DNA of 64,000 nucleotides from Palsa-461 sp963768185 (GCA_963768185.1 CAVYGS010000005.1:1-64000), one strand, 5' to 3'. Positions 7,546-16,875 are shown, counted from the stretch's first letter. Program-made: numbers and translations. Notes: a model not told the origin generated them from the sequence alone.

Positions 7546-8795
7546 AGGCGCTCGTCTTCGAGCGGAGCCTGCCCCGGTTTGCGGCCTCCCGGGTCGCCTC
7601 GGGGTTCGGCTCGGGCCGCGGCGCCAAGGTGGCGCCCCTGCGGCTCGTCGACGCCGACCCCCCGAGCCCCCCCGACCCGACCTGGCACAACGTCACCCCG
7701 TCGCTCTCGGGCATCTGCGGCTCGGACCTGGCCACGATCGACGGCCGGAGCTCCCGGTACTTCGAACCGCTGGTCAGCTTCCCGTTCACCCCCGGCCACG
7801 AGGTCGTCGGCGTGCTCGACACGGACGCGACCGCTGCCGACGGCTCGGCGCTGTCGGCGGGGGCCCGGGTCGTGATCCAGCCGGTCCTCGGCTGTCTCGC
7901 CCGGGGGATCGACCCGCCCTGCGCCGAGTGTGCGGCCGGGCGCACCGGTGACTGCGAGCACACCGCCTTCGGGCACCTGTCGCCGGGCATCCAGACTGGG
8001 TTCTGCTCGGACACCGGCGGCGGCTGGTCGGCGGCGGGACTGGTCGCGCATGAGAGCCAGCTCTTCGCGGTGCCCGATGACATGAGCGATGCCGACGCCG
8101 TCACCGTAGAACCGGTCGCCTGCGCGCTCCATGCGGTGCTCGGGGCCGGCCTCCGGGAGGACGAAGTCGTGGCCGTGCTCGGCGCCGGCACCCTCGGGCT
8201 CGCCACCACCGCCGCGCTCACCCATCTGGTGCGAAGCGGATTCGTGCCCGCGCCGCGCGCCGCGCTCATCGGCGCCCGTTACGCCCATCAGCGGGCCCGC
8301 GCCACCGAGCTGGGTGCGACCGCCGCGCTCGACCCTGACCAGCTGCCCCGGGCGGTCCGCCGACACAGCCGGTCGATGACCATGGGCGGCCCGTCGAGCA
8401 CCCGACTGACCGGCGGTGCCGACGTCGTGTTCGACTGCGTCGGGTCAGCCGAGTCGATCGGCGCGTCGCTCGAGATGGTCCGGCCCCGCGGCACCGTCGT
8501 GCTCGTGGGCATGCCCGGCCGGGTGCACGTCGACCTGGCGTCGCTCTGGCACCGCGAGGTTCGCCTGGCCGGCGCCTACGCCTACGGCACCGAGTCGGTC
8601 GGCGACGCCGAGCGCCCCACATTCGAGCTGGCCCTCGAGGCGGTCGCCGCGATGGGGACCGGTCGCCTGGTGTCGGCCACCTACCCGATCGAACGGTTCG
8701 AGGAGGCCGTGGCCCACGCCGGCGCGGCGGGCCGACGGGGGGCCGTCAAGATCGCCTTCGACCTGCGGGCGACGCACCGAGGAGGACGCCGATGA
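7542..8795 (+). CDS. Zinc-dependent alcohol dehydrogenase (MDR family)
   Basis: A 417-residue medium-chain dehydrogenase. The catalytic zinc ligands appear as GICGSD (C59) and GHE (H86, E87). The structural-zinc lobe at about 115-140 keeps several Cys (LGC, PPCAECAAG, GDCEH). The Rossmann motif is VLGAGTLGLA near 205. The GTG start overlaps the upstream stop (GTGA). It probably interconverts an alcohol with the aldehyde or ketone made or used by the acyl reductase upstream. The substrate is unknown, but a lipid-derived alcohol is the obvious candidate. Confidence 0.88.
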   Translation: MKALVFERSLPRFAASRVASGFGSGRGAKVAPLRLVDADPPSPPDPTWHNVTPSLSGICGSDLATIDGRSSRYFEPLVSFPFTPGHEVVGVLDTDATAADGSALSAGARVVIQPVLGCLARGIDPPCAECAAGRTGDCEHTAFGHLSPGIQTGFCSDTGGGWSAAGLVAHESQLFAVPDDMSDADAVTVEPVACALHAVLGAGLREDEVVAVLGAGTLGLATTAALTHLVRSGFVPAPRAALIGARYAHQRARATELGATAALDPDQLPRAVRRHSRSMTMGGPSSTRLTGGADVVFDCVGSAESIGASLEMVRPRGTVVLVGMPGRVHVDLASLWHREVRLAGAYAYGTESVGDAERPTFELALEAVAAMGTGRLVSATYPIERFEEAVAHAGAAGRRGAVKIAFDLRATHRGGRR

Positions 8796-10381
8796 GCCCG
8801 CGACCGGGATTCGTGCTCGAGGTGGACGGGTCCACCCCGCCCACCCTGTTCTGGAGCGGCGAGGGGTTCACCCTCGAACGGCTGCCCGAGGGCAGCCGCA
8901 TCGTGTACGCACCCGAGCCATTGGAGGCCCTGAAGGACCCCGTCGGCGCCATCCGACACACGCTGGCCCACCCGGTCGGCGATTCGGAGCCGCTCGGCGC
9001 GCTGTTGCGGCCCGGCATGAAGCTCACCATCTGCTTCGACGACGTCTCGCTGCCGCTCCCCCCGATGGAGGCCCCCGACGTCCGCCAGATGGTGATCGAG
9101 GAGGTCCTCGACCTGGCGGCGGCGGCCGGCGTCGACGACGTGGTCCTGATCGCCGCCCTCGCGCTGCACCGCCGGATGACCGAGGCCGAGCTGCGCCACG
9201 CGCTGGGTGACCGCATCTACGAGGCCTTCGCCCCCCACGGGTTGCTCACCCAGCACGACGCCGAGGACCCAGACAACCTGGTGCACCTCGGGCGCACGGC
9301 CGAGGGTGAGGACGTCGAGATCAACCGCCGGGCGGCCGAGAGCGACCTACTCGTCTACGTCAACATCAGCCTCGTGGCCATGGACGGCGGCCACAAGAGC
9401 GTCGCCACCGGGCTGGCCAGCTACCGGAGCCTCCGGCACCACCACAACCCGCAGACGATGCGCCACTCGCGCTCGTTCATGCACGCCCCCTCCTCCGAGC
9501 TGCACTCCTCCAACTGGCGGATGGGCCGGCTCATCAAGGACAGCGGGGTGAAGGTCTTCCAGATCGAGACCACCCTCAACACGAACACGTTCCCGTCGCA
9601 GTTCGCGTTCCTGCAGCGCCGCGAGTGGGAGTGGTCGCTCCGGGACCGGGTGACCTATGCGGCCACCGCGAAGGCGCTCGAGACCGCGCCGTCCAAGCTT
9701 TCCCGTCAGATCTTCCACTCGATCCGCTCCCCGCACGCGATGACCTCGGTCCAGGCCGGCGAGGTGGAGGCCGTCCACGAGCTCTCCCTCGAGAGCATCT
9801 GGCGCCAGCAGGGCGTCGTGGTCGAGGGACAGACCGACATCTTGACCATGGGGCTCCCCTACATCTGCCCCTACAACGTCAACTCGATCATGAACCCGAT
9901 CCTGGTCGCGTGCCTCGGCCTCGGGTACTTCTTCAACCTGTACCGCGGCAAGCCGCTCGTGCGGCCCGGCGGGGTCGTGATCATGCAGCACCCGACGAAG
10001 CCGGACTTCGACCCGGCGTACCACCCGAGCTACATCGACTTCTACGAGCAGGTGCTGACCGAGACGACCGACCCGACCGAGATGCACAAGCTCTTCGAGG
10101 AGTCCTTCGCCACCGACCCGTGGTACGTGCACCTGTACCGGACCGGCCACGCCTACCACGGCGTGCACCCCTTCTACATGTGGTACTGGTGCGCGCATGC
10201 GCTCGAGCACCTGGGCCGCGTCATCATTCTCGGCGGGGACCCCAGGGCCACCCGGCGCATGGGCTTCTCTCCTGCGTCGACCATGGCGGATGCCTTGGAG
10301 ATGGCCAAGGACGTGGTCGGGCCGTCGCCCACCCTGACCCACCTGCACACACCCCCGATCCTGCTGGCCGACGTGGAATGA
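8792..10381 (+). CDS. LarA-like (DUF2088, nickel-pincer racemase superfamily) protein
   Basis: A 529-residue protein related to lactate racemase LarA. The N-terminal part has the family's substrate-site region (ICFDDVSLPLPPM near 80-92). A conserved GGHKS at about 199-203 matches the region where LarA's lysine binds the nickel pincer (NPN) cofactor. It is longer than LarA (about 425 residues) and its C-terminal half is aromatic-rich. LarA enzymes racemise or epimerise 2-hydroxyacids. No larB, larC or larE is in the window. It overlaps both neighbours by four bases, so it works with the acyl reductase, dehydrogenase and acyltransferase. The reaction is unknown. Confidence 0.7.
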   Translation: MSPRPGFVLEVDGSTPPTLFWSGEGFTLERLPEGSRIVYAPEPLEALKDPVGAIRHTLAHPVGDSEPLGALLRPGMKLTICFDDVSLPLPPMEAPDVRQMVIEEVLDLAAAAGVDDVVLIAALALHRRMTEAELRHALGDRIYEAFAPHGLLTQHDAEDPDNLVHLGRTAEGEDVEINRRAAESDLLVYVNISLVAMDGGHKSVATGLASYRSLRHHHNPQTMRHSRSFMHAPSSELHSSNWRMGRLIKDSGVKVFQIETTLNTNTFPSQFAFLQRREWEWSLRDRVTYAATAKALETAPSKLSRQIFHSIRSPHAMTSVQAGEVEAVHELSLESIWRQQGVVVEGQTDILTMGLPYICPYNVNSIMNPILVACLGLGYFFNLYRGKPLVRPGGVVIMQHPTKPDFDPAYHPSYIDFYEQVLTETTDPTEMHKLFEESFATDPWYVHLYRTGHAYHGVHPFYMWYWCAHALEHLGRVIILGGDPRATRRMGFSPASTMADALEMAKDVVGPSPTLTHLHTPPILLADVE

Positions 10382-11418
10382 GCGTGCCCAACCCCCTTCG
10401 GGCCATCGGTCGGGCGCAGTTCCCCCTCGGCGCCCCGGACTGGCCGACCGGCGTTGACCGCCCGCCACCCGAACGCAAGATCGGGCTCGACTACGACCAC
10501 GAGTGGTCTCGCCGCTATCCGGCCCGGCTGGTGCGCGCCGTGATGCTCGACAACGTGACCCGGCCGCTGGCCCAGTTCGTCGCGCCCACCACGGTCCACG
10601 GTGCCGAGTACCTGCGCCACCTCGAAGCTCCGGTGATCTTCGCCGCCAACCACGCCAGCCACTTCGACACGCCGCTTCTCCTCACCACCCTGCCAACCCG
10701 CTTTCGTCACCGCACCGTCGTCGGCGCGGCATCGGACTACTTCTTCGACCGACGCTGGAAGGCGACGTTGTGGTCGCTGACGCTCGCCGCGATCCCCATC
10801 GATCGCGCCCGGGTCAACCGGCGCTCGGCCGAGATCGCGACCGAACTCCTGCGCGACAACTGGAACCTCGTGATCTTCCCGGAGGGTGGCCGCACGTCCG
10901 ACGGGTGGGCCCAGGAGTTCCGGGCCGGTGCCGCCTACCTGGCGCTGCGCACAGGCGCCCCGGTCGTGCCGGTGTACCTGCACGGCACCCGCCGGATCCT
11001 GCCCAAGCGAGACGAGGAGCATCCGGGTGGCTCGGGCACCGAGAACAAGGGCCGGCCGCTGCGTCGGTCCCCGGTCACCATCATGTTCGGGCCACCGCTC
11101 AGCCCTGAAGACAGCGAGGACGCCCGTCGCTTCGGCGTGCGCATCGAACGGGCCATCGAGGTCCTCGCCCGCGAGGTGGCCACGGACTGGTGGACGGCGC
11201 GGCGCTCCCCCGAAGAGGCATCCGACGCGCTGCACGGTCCCGACGCCGTGGCCTGGCGACGCGCCTGGGCACTCGGGCCCCCGGCGCAGCTGGATCGGGA
11301 CCGGGCCTGGCCCGATGTGCGCCTGGCCCGGCTGACAGGCCGGCGCCGGCCGCACGGCCGACGTGGGTCGGCTCGTCCAGGAAGCGCCCTGGTTCCCAGA
11401 CGTCGCTCGCCTGGTTGA
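10378..11418 (+). CDS. Lysophospholipid / glycerophosphate acyltransferase-like protein (PlsC family)
   Basis: A 346-residue membrane-associated acyltransferase. Motif I is NHASHFD (N91-D97, the HX4D catalytic pair) and motif III is FPEGGRTSDG from about 167. Family members transfer an acyl chain from acyl-CoA or acyl-ACP to a lysophospholipid or glycerol-phosphate. The ATG at 10378 overlaps the upstream stop (ATGA). The Arg/Pro-rich C-terminal 70 residues look poorly conserved. As the last gene of the TetR-controlled operon it suggests that the pathway ends in an acylated lipid. Confidence 0.85.
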   Translation: MSVPNPLRAIGRAQFPLGAPDWPTGVDRPPPERKIGLDYDHEWSRRYPARLVRAVMLDNVTRPLAQFVAPTTVHGAEYLRHLEAPVIFAANHASHFDTPLLLTTLPTRFRHRTVVGAASDYFFDRRWKATLWSLTLAAIPIDRARVNRRSAEIATELLRDNWNLVIFPEGGRTSDGWAQEFRAGAAYLALRTGAPVVPVYLHGTRRILPKRDEEHPGGSGTENKGRPLRRSPVTIMFGPPLSPEDSEDARRFGVRIERAIEVLAREVATDWWTARRSPEEASDALHGPDAVAWRRAWALGPPAQLDRDRAWPDVRLARLTGRRRPHGRRGSARPGSALVPRRRSPG

Positions 11419-11451
11419 TCACGGGGCCTGTCGCGTGGGCGGGCCTGCCGA

Positions 11452-11457
11452 TACCGT
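11452..11457 (+). promoter_or_regulatory. Putative -10 box of the zinc-ribbon gene
   Basis: TACCGT ends 7 bases before the GTG at 11465, fitting a leaderless start. There is no ribosome site. Confidence 0.35.
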
Positions 11458-11464
11458 TCTCACT

Positions 11465-11634
11465 GTGGCTTCCGACGACATCAGCTTCGTCGAGTGCGAC
11501 CAGTGCGGCTTCGGGTACACGATGCGCGAGCACGGACAATGACCCCTCGCCGCTGGGCCGCTGACCGGGGATGGACCACTGGGGTCTCTGGCAAGGACTA
11601 CTGCCCTACCTGTGTTGCCAAGGGGCTCTCGTAG
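11465..11634 (+). pseudogene. Small zinc-ribbon protein split by a frameshift
   Basis: Two short frames joined by ATGA together make one four-cysteine zinc ribbon. 11465-11542 encodes 25 residues including ECDQCGFGYT. 11539-11634 encodes RRWAADRGWTTGV and DYCPTCVAKGLS. Each frame alone has one CXXC knuckle, so neither should fold without the other. Joining them needs one base restored near 11540. It may be a sequencing indel, a true pseudogene or a programmed shift; I favour an indel because similar breaks recur across the window. The function of such small ribbons is not known. Confidence 0.6.
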
Positions 11635-11670
11635 CGGTTCTTGCCGTCACTGGCAGCACCGTGTGAGGTG

Positions 11671-11726
11671 CCAGAGCCTGAGAGGCGCTCGACCTGATCT
11701 ACCGCAAGACCGAAAGCAGGCTCTGG
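11671..11726. terminator. Long-loop inverted repeat beyond the 11731 gene
   Basis: CCAGAGCCTG at 11671-11680 pairs perfectly with CAGGCTCTGG at 11717-11726 across a 36-base loop, five bases beyond the stop of the minus-strand gene. A shorter CTGGCA/TGCCAG pair lies just outside. It may form the 3' end of the minus-strand transcript. There is no T tract. Confidence 0.35.
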
Positions 11727-11730
11727 GCGA

Positions 11731-12342
11731 TCATCTGAGCAGTGTGTCCTGTTCGACGGCCGCGCTCGAGAGAAGAGTCTGCTGCGCTGAGGTAAGTGGT
11801 GGCACGGGGACCGTGGTGCTGGTCGAGGAGCTGCTACTGGCGGGCACGTCGGTGTTGAGGGCGACCACCTCAACAATCGTGCCCCGCCGCCAAAAGATCG
11901 CGTATGTCGAGCCGCTGCTGCGCTCTACCGCCGACGGGCCAAGTCGCTTTGGGAGGTCGACCGAAGTCGCTGACGTCGTGCTGCCCAGGAGCGTCAGCGC
12001 GGCCTTGCTCGTGGTGCAGGCCACCACCTCTGAGACCAAACCGGTCTGGCCCGAAGCGCTCTCGAAAGCCTCTTGTCCACCGTCTGGGCAGTTTTTCACG
12101 CCGGTCTTGGAGGTCGTGGTGGCCTTTCCCACCACCTTGGTGAAGCCGGCATGCTTCGCGTACGAGAACGAGAGAAGGTCCCTTGCGAGGGACTTGGACG
12201 ATGCCGGTGTGCTCGCACCCGCCGGCGACTGCGTCGCCGCTGTGACGAAGAGCGCCACAGCCGCGGCGAAAGCGGCGAAGAGTTTCCAGTTGACGGGCCG
12301 GGGTACGCGAGGGCGATGTCTCTCTCGATGCGGTGTGGGCAT
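11731..12342 (-). CDS. Secreted protein of unknown function
   Basis: A 203-residue protein with an N-terminal signal sequence: basic PTPHRERHRPRVPRPVNWK, then hydrophobic LFAAFAAAVALFVTAATQ and an AGAS-type cleavage region near 43. The mature part has two Cys (NCPDG, VACTT), probably a disulfide, and a Ser/Thr-rich linker (SSSSSTSTTVPVPP). I recognise no domain. It starts eight bases after the cspA stop on the same strand and may be read from the cspA transcript. It has no clear ribosome site of its own. Confidence 0.65.
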   Translation of the reverse strand: MPTPHRERHRPRVPRPVNWKLFAAFAAAVALFVTAATQSPAGASTPASSKSLARDLLSFSYAKHAGFTKVVGKATTTSKTGVKNCPDGGQEAFESASGQTGLVSEVVACTTSKAALTLLGSTTSATSVDLPKRLGPSAVERSSGSTYAIFWRRGTIVEVVALNTDVPASSSSSTSTTVPVPPLTSAQQTLLSSAAVEQDTLLR

Positions 12343-12350
12343 TCGCAGGC

Positions 12351-12563
12351 TTACGAGCCCTCAGCGATCCGTACCTGAACCGCCTGCGGCCCCTTGTTGC
12401 CGGCTTGGGTCTCGAACTGCACTCGCTGGCCCTCGTCGAGCGTTCGGTAGCCAGCGACTTGTATCTCAGACTGATGGACGAACAGATCTGGGGTTCCATC
12501 ATCGGGCACGATGAAGCCGTAACCCTTTTCGGCGTTGAACCACTTGACGACACCGGTTCCCAT
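12351..12563 (-). CDS. cspA: Cold-shock protein, CspA family
   Basis: A 70-residue single cold-shock (OB-fold) domain, the full family length. RNP1 is KGYGFI and RNP2 is LFVHQSEI. It begins GTGVVKWFNAEKG and ends in the usual beta-5 strand. Such proteins bind single-stranded RNA and DNA and melt mRNA secondary structure at low temperature. An AAAGG ribosome site lies about 8 bases before the ATG. The 200 bases upstream have no gene and could hold the long 5' leader typical of csp genes. Confidence 0.95.
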   Translation of the reverse strand: MGTGVVKWFNAEKGYGFIVPDDGTPDLFVHQSEIQVAGYRTLDEGQRVQFETQAGNKGPQAVQVRIAEGS

Positions 12564-12715
12564 GACGCTTACCTTTCGGACTCACGCAATATGAAGCAGC
12601 CAGAGTCCATGAAGGCCCAGCAGGAACCCACCCGGCGTGCTTCGGGCGGGAATACGCCTCACAAACTACCAGTCCGACTCGACGAGGGAACGGTCGCTCT
12701 GTGGCCGTCACGCCA

Positions 12716-13418
12716 TCAGCCGCCAGATGCACTCGATGGCTTCTTTGCCCGACGAGGTTGTTCTGCTTCCCTCTGATCATCGACCGTGATGGCCATCGTG
12801 CCAAGCAGCCGAACTCCAAGCGGAACCACCTGCGTCGAGTCGATGACGACCCCTCGGAGAGTGCGCTCCCTTGATGTCCTCAAGCACCGATCCGTGGAGC
12901 CTGGTTCCATCAGCCCTGGCCTTCGAGAAGTCAACGCCGGTGAGGTTGCAGTCGAAGAACCGGCACGCCACGAGCTTGCTGCCGCTGAACTCCGCAGTCC
13001 GGAGGTCCACGCTGTCAAACGTCACTCGCTCAAAGCCACACATTCGGAAATTCGCGTTGTCGAGACGGCAGCCCGAGAAGAGCACGTCTCGCAGCGAGGA
13101 TTGAGCGAACTCGAGTCCTGACATTTTGCAATCTCGAAGGAGCACCCGGGTGAGCGTCGATTGCTCCAAGACTGCGCCGGAGAGATCACAGTTCTCGAGA
13201 ACGTCATCGATGAGGTTCAGGAACGGAAGTTGAGATGAAGTGAGTTCAGCATTGAGGATCCGACATCGCAGGATCTCAAGGTGTGCGGCCGATTGGTCGA
13301 GAAACGAACCTCCGAGAATGCACTCCGAGAGGCTGTCCTCATCGGACAAACGACCGAGGGCCTCCGCTTCGAGACGATCGGGTGGGCGAGGTGGAGATGG
13401 TTCGGTGGTCGTAGCCAC
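12716..13418 (-). pseudogene. Pentapeptide-repeat protein with a C-terminal frameshift
   Basis: From a GTG at 13418 the frame gives about 185 residues of pentapeptide repeats, the A(D/N)LXX right-handed beta-helix (CDLSGAVLEQSTLTRVLLRD, CRLDNANFRMCGFERVTFDS, CNLTGVDFSKARADG). The frame as it stands runs to 12777. However, the expected C-terminal cap LRGVVIDSTQVVPLG appears only in another frame ending at 12716. Removing one base near 12863 joins them. TACCCT lies 6 bases before the start. Some pentapeptide proteins mimic DNA and inhibit gyrase; many have no known role. The break is probably a sequence error. Confidence 0.75.
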
Positions 13419-13424
13419 TCCGAG

Positions 13425-13430
13425 AGGGTA
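13425..13430 (-). promoter_or_regulatory. Putative -10 box of the pentapeptide-repeat gene
   Basis: TACCCT on the minus strand ends 6 bases before the GTG at 13418. Confidence 0.35.
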
Positions 13431-13448
13431 GCGATGGATTCGGAGTTG

Positions 13449-14185
13449 CTACTGGTCTGCGCCTGCTACGGCGCGCCGGTGGCGGCGCGAGAACGCCGCT
13501 TCGAGCCGCTCGCGGTGGAGGTCTTCCTCACGGCGGTCATCCAGCGCAGCGAGTGACCGACCGGTCGCCCAAAAGAGCAGGAGATCGGCGAACGCCGGGT
13601 TGCGCGCGAGCACCGGCCCGTGCAAATAGGTACCCACGACCCGTCCTGACCACGCGCCGTCCGATCCGTCACCGTTGCCGATGCCGACTCGCACCCCGCC
13701 AAGTGGGTGAAGGTCGCCGCCGAGCACCGTGACGCCGCCGTGGTTCTCGAAGCCGGTGAGCGTCCCCACCCCATCGATCCGGCTCTCGACCACGATCTCC
13801 CCGACCGCCCTCGGGCCGGACTTCTTCACCGTTGCGACGTCGAGCAGGCCGAGGCCGGGCACCTCCGAACCGTCTGCCCGGGGAACCGGGTGCCGACGAT
13901 CTGGTAGCCCGCGCACACCGCGAGCACGACGGCGCCGTCTTCGACAGCTCGCGCGAGGGTGCCGTCGGAACGAAGGCGCTCGGTCGCCAACACCTGGGGT
14001 CCGTCCTCGCCGCCGCCCAACGTGTAGAGGTCGGCCACCGGCAACGGGTCCTCGCTGGTCGCCTGGATCAGCTCGACGTCGATGCCGCGTCGCTCGGCCC
14101 GCCGGAACAGCACAAGCCCGTTGCCGCCATCCCCATAGGTGCCGAGGAGGTCGGGATAGACGACGGCGACTCGCAGTGCGCTCAC
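13449..14185 (-). pseudogene. gatD: Lipid II isoglutaminyl synthase glutaminase subunit GatD (frame interrupted)
   Basis: GatD is the class I glutamine amidotransferase-like subunit that feeds ammonia to MurT, amidating D-Glu of lipid II. The first frame (GTG at 14185) gives VAVVYPDLLGTYGDGGNGLV and the nucleophile elbow VLAVCAGYQIVG (C91). A second frame, ending at 13449, carries GLGLLDVATVKKSG, the GFENHGG segment and VVGTYLHGP with the catalytic His. They join if one base is removed at about 13876-13886 (a CCCGGGG run). The GTG overlaps the murT stop (GTGA). MurT/GatD is normally essential in actinobacteria, so the break is most likely a sequencing indel. Confidence 0.85.
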
Positions 14186-15433
14186 GCGGGGGGGCAGGCG
14201 CGCAAGAGGTCGTCGAACGCGGTGTAGTTCCCGATGAATTCAACGGACGCTGCGCCGTCGTCCCTCTGACGCGCGCGCCGCCTCGATCGCGGCGGCGGGG
14301 TCGTCGACACGCGTGTGCGCCAGTCCCGCGTAGTGGAGGCGAACCGAGAGGTCGGCGCTGCGCTCCCCGCTGGCCACGATCGGCCGGGTCCCGAGCCGTT
14401 CGAAAGGAACGTCCCACAGCCACGAGGGGTCGCGACCATCGGCGATCCGGGCATTGATCGCGACCACGACCGGTCGGTCGTCCCCACCCACCAGCTCCAA
14501 GAGCTCGTCCCAGCCCGCGGGGTTCTTGGCGAGCAAGAGGCGTGTCGGCACCCCGCGGACGGTGTGCGTCGAGAACCGCCCGGCAACGCCGTCGACCTTG
14601 CCCATCGCCGCCAGGGCCCGATCGGCGGGGATCCCGAGTACCTCGGCGGCGGCGGCGGCCATCACCGCGTTGCGACGATTGAATCCGCCCGGGATCGCAA
14701 GCTCGATGGCGATCCGCCGACCGTCGGCGAACAGCGCCGTGGCCTCGTCGCCTCGCTCCTCGAGCGCCACATCGGGGACGGGTCGGGTGAACCCGCACTC
14801 ACACGACCACGAGCCCCCGGCGAATCGGATCCGCCCGTCACAGGCGGGACATCCCCCGGCATCGGCCCGCCACCGGCTCCCCCCGGCGACCCACACGACC
14901 GAGAACGCGGAGCCCGCTCCGTAGGCAACGAGGGGATCGTCGGCATTGGCGACGACGGTGCCACCGGCGGTGGCGAGGGCATCACGCCAGCGACGTGCGA
15001 CCATGCGCACCTCATTGCTCCGGTCGAGCTGGTCCCGAGAGAGGTTCAAAAGAACGGTGACGGCCGGCTGAAGCGACCGCAGCGTGGCGGGGAGGTACCC
15101 CTCGTCGGTCTCGAGCACCGCAGCGGCGCGCCCGTGGCCGGTCGCCAGCGCCGCGAAGTGTCCGGCGGGCATGTTCGAGCCCGTCGTGTTGGTGACCACC
15201 GGCGAAGACTCCGTCTCGAGCGCGGCGGCCAAGAGGCGGGTGGTGGTGGTTTTGCCGTTGGTGCCCGAGACGACGGCGGTGGTCCTCCCCCGGCCGAGGT
15301 CGGCGAGGCCGTCGGGGGCGATGGCCAGGCCCACCCGGCCCCCGGCGACCGTCCCGTGTCCCGCGCCGATGCGCCGCGAGAGCCCGTTCACTGCGGCCGT
15401 CGCCAGGACGGCGGCGCGGGTGCGGGCCGTCAT
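14182..15433 (-). pseudogene. murT: Lipid II isoglutaminyl synthase Mur-ligase subunit MurT (frame interrupted)
   Basis: A Mur-ligase-like ATPase that amidates lipid II with GatD. The Walker A SGTNGKTTTT is at 56-65. The Cys4 zinc-ribbon insert typical of MurT is present (CPACDGRIRF and CECGF), followed by the ligase C-terminal domain. The frame slips near 14270-14279 within a GCGCGCGC run. The true end, VEFIGNYTAFDDLLR, is in another frame that stops at 14182, overlapping gatD. The ATG at 15433 overlaps the stop of the upstream acyltransferase fusion (ATGA), so the three genes form one operon from 16791 downward. The break is probably a sequencing indel. Confidence 0.87.
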
Positions 15434-16791
15434 CGGGAGAAGATCTCGGAGAGCTCCTCGGGACTCGGCGTGCGCGGGGCGCGGGCCTCCTCGGGGAGGA
15501 GCTCGGAGATCGCCGCCATGATCAGATCGGTGTTGGCCCGCGCGTCGTCGTAGGGGAGCTCGACCGGCCGGCCCACGCGCACGAACACGTCGTGGACGCC
15601 CACGACCTTGGGCACCTTGGAGCGCACGCGGCCACACGCGTTCGGTGCCCCACAAGCCAATAGGGACGACCGGTGCCCCGGTCGCCGCGGCGAGGCGGGC
15701 CACGCCGGTGCGTCCGTGCAGCACGGGGTCGAGGGCGGCCTCCCCGCGCGGGATGGTGCCCTCGGGCAGGATCACCACGACCTCGCCGGCGCGCAGCGCG
15801 GCCTCGGCGGCCCGCAGCGGCCCGCCCGAACCACTGCCCCGGTCGACCGGGATGCCGCCGATCGTCTTCAGCAGCCAACCGAACGGGGCGGTGTCGAACA
15901 GCTCGCGCTTGGCCAGGAAGCGGGTCGGCCGGTTGAGCTCGCCGGCCACCAGCGCCAAGGTGAAGGCGTCGAAATAGCTGCGGTGGTTCGACGCGAGGAT
16001 CACGCCGCCCGACATCGGGATCGACGAGACGCCCTCGATGTCGAAGCGCGGCGTAGGGGAAGGCCTGGCGGCGGATGACGAGGCGCAGCAGGTGGTACGG
16101 CTCGAGGCCGAGGACCGAGGGAACCCCGGGCGGGCGGTCCCAGTGCTCGACTGGCCAGCGTCGGGCGAACGCGACGGCGAACAGGCGCGGGTCGGGGTTG
16201 AGCGCGTGCGGGTGGCCGACCGCCATGAGCAGCGGCAGGTCGTAGATGCTGTCGCTGTAGGCGTGGCAGTTCTGCAGGTCCTCGCCCTCGACGGCCGCCC
16301 AGCGGCGCACCGCCGCGCAGCTTGCCCGGACCCCAGACGAAGCCGCCGTCGACGCCGCCGGTGTAGTGCCCGTCGCGCACGCCGTAGCGGGTGGCGATCA
16401 CGGCGTCGAACCCGAGGGTGTGCGCGAGCGGGGCGACCATGTCCTCGGGCGTGGTGGTCGCGAGCACCAGGCGGTGACCGGCCTCCCGATGCGCCCGCAA
16501 TGCGGCCGGCGCGTAGGGAGCGACGAGCGAGACCAGGTCGGGGACCGCCTCTTCGGCGGCCGCCTGGACGTCTTCTTGGCGCCAGCCGTTGGCGAGCACC
16601 GCGGCAGCCCGGGCGAACCCCATCGAGACGAGGTTCTCGCCAAGCCGGCCGTAGAGTGCGTAGAGGGCACTCGCACCCGGGAGCGTCCGGTCGTGGGGGA
16701 CGACCCCCTGGCGGCGCAGGGCCCGGTCGAGCACCGGCCCGCTCGGGCCCCGGAGCAGGGTCCGGTCGAGGTCGACGAAGACGACTCCCAC
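15430..16791 (-). pseudogene. HAD-IB phosphatase / PlsC acyltransferase fusion (Rv2483c-like), broken by three frameshifts
   Basis: Pieces in successive frames make one protein of about 450 residues like mycobacterial Rv2483c. The first is a HAD phosphatase (FVDLDRTLLRG at the N-terminus, then LVLATTTPEDMV). Its end (AYSDSIYDLPLLMAVG) is in a second frame. The acyltransferase has NHRSYFDAF (HX4D) and LPEGTIPRG in a third frame. The last 70 residues, ending SPEELSEIFSR, are in a fourth. One-base corrections near 16316-16322, 16045-16052 and 15632 restore one frame. The GTG at 16791 follows TAGCCT by 8 bases. It is presumably a phospholipid acyltransferase, co-transcribed with murT and gatD. 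Confidence 0.8.
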
Positions 16792-16799
16792 GGTGCCCG

Positions 16800-16805
16800 A
16801 GGCTA
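16800..16805 (-). promoter_or_regulatory. Putative -10 box of the HAD/PlsC-murT-gatD operon
   Basis: TAGCCT on the minus strand ends 8 bases before the GTG at 16791 and supports that start. Confidence 0.4.
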
Positions 16806-16836
16806 ATGGCTGGACGGGGAATTTCCCGGTTAACGC

Positions 16837-16875
16837 AGTGAAGGGACCGCCGGGGGGGCTGGCGATCCCTTCACT
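16837..16875. promoter_or_regulatory. Inverted repeat in the divergent HAD/PlsC - lysR intergenic region
   Basis: AGTGAAGGGA at 16837-16846 pairs perfectly with TCCCTTCACT at 16866-16875 around a 19-base G-rich loop. It lies between divergent promoters, about 30 bases upstream of the operon -10. It could be an operator for an unknown regulator or for the divergent LysR protein. Confidence 0.4.
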
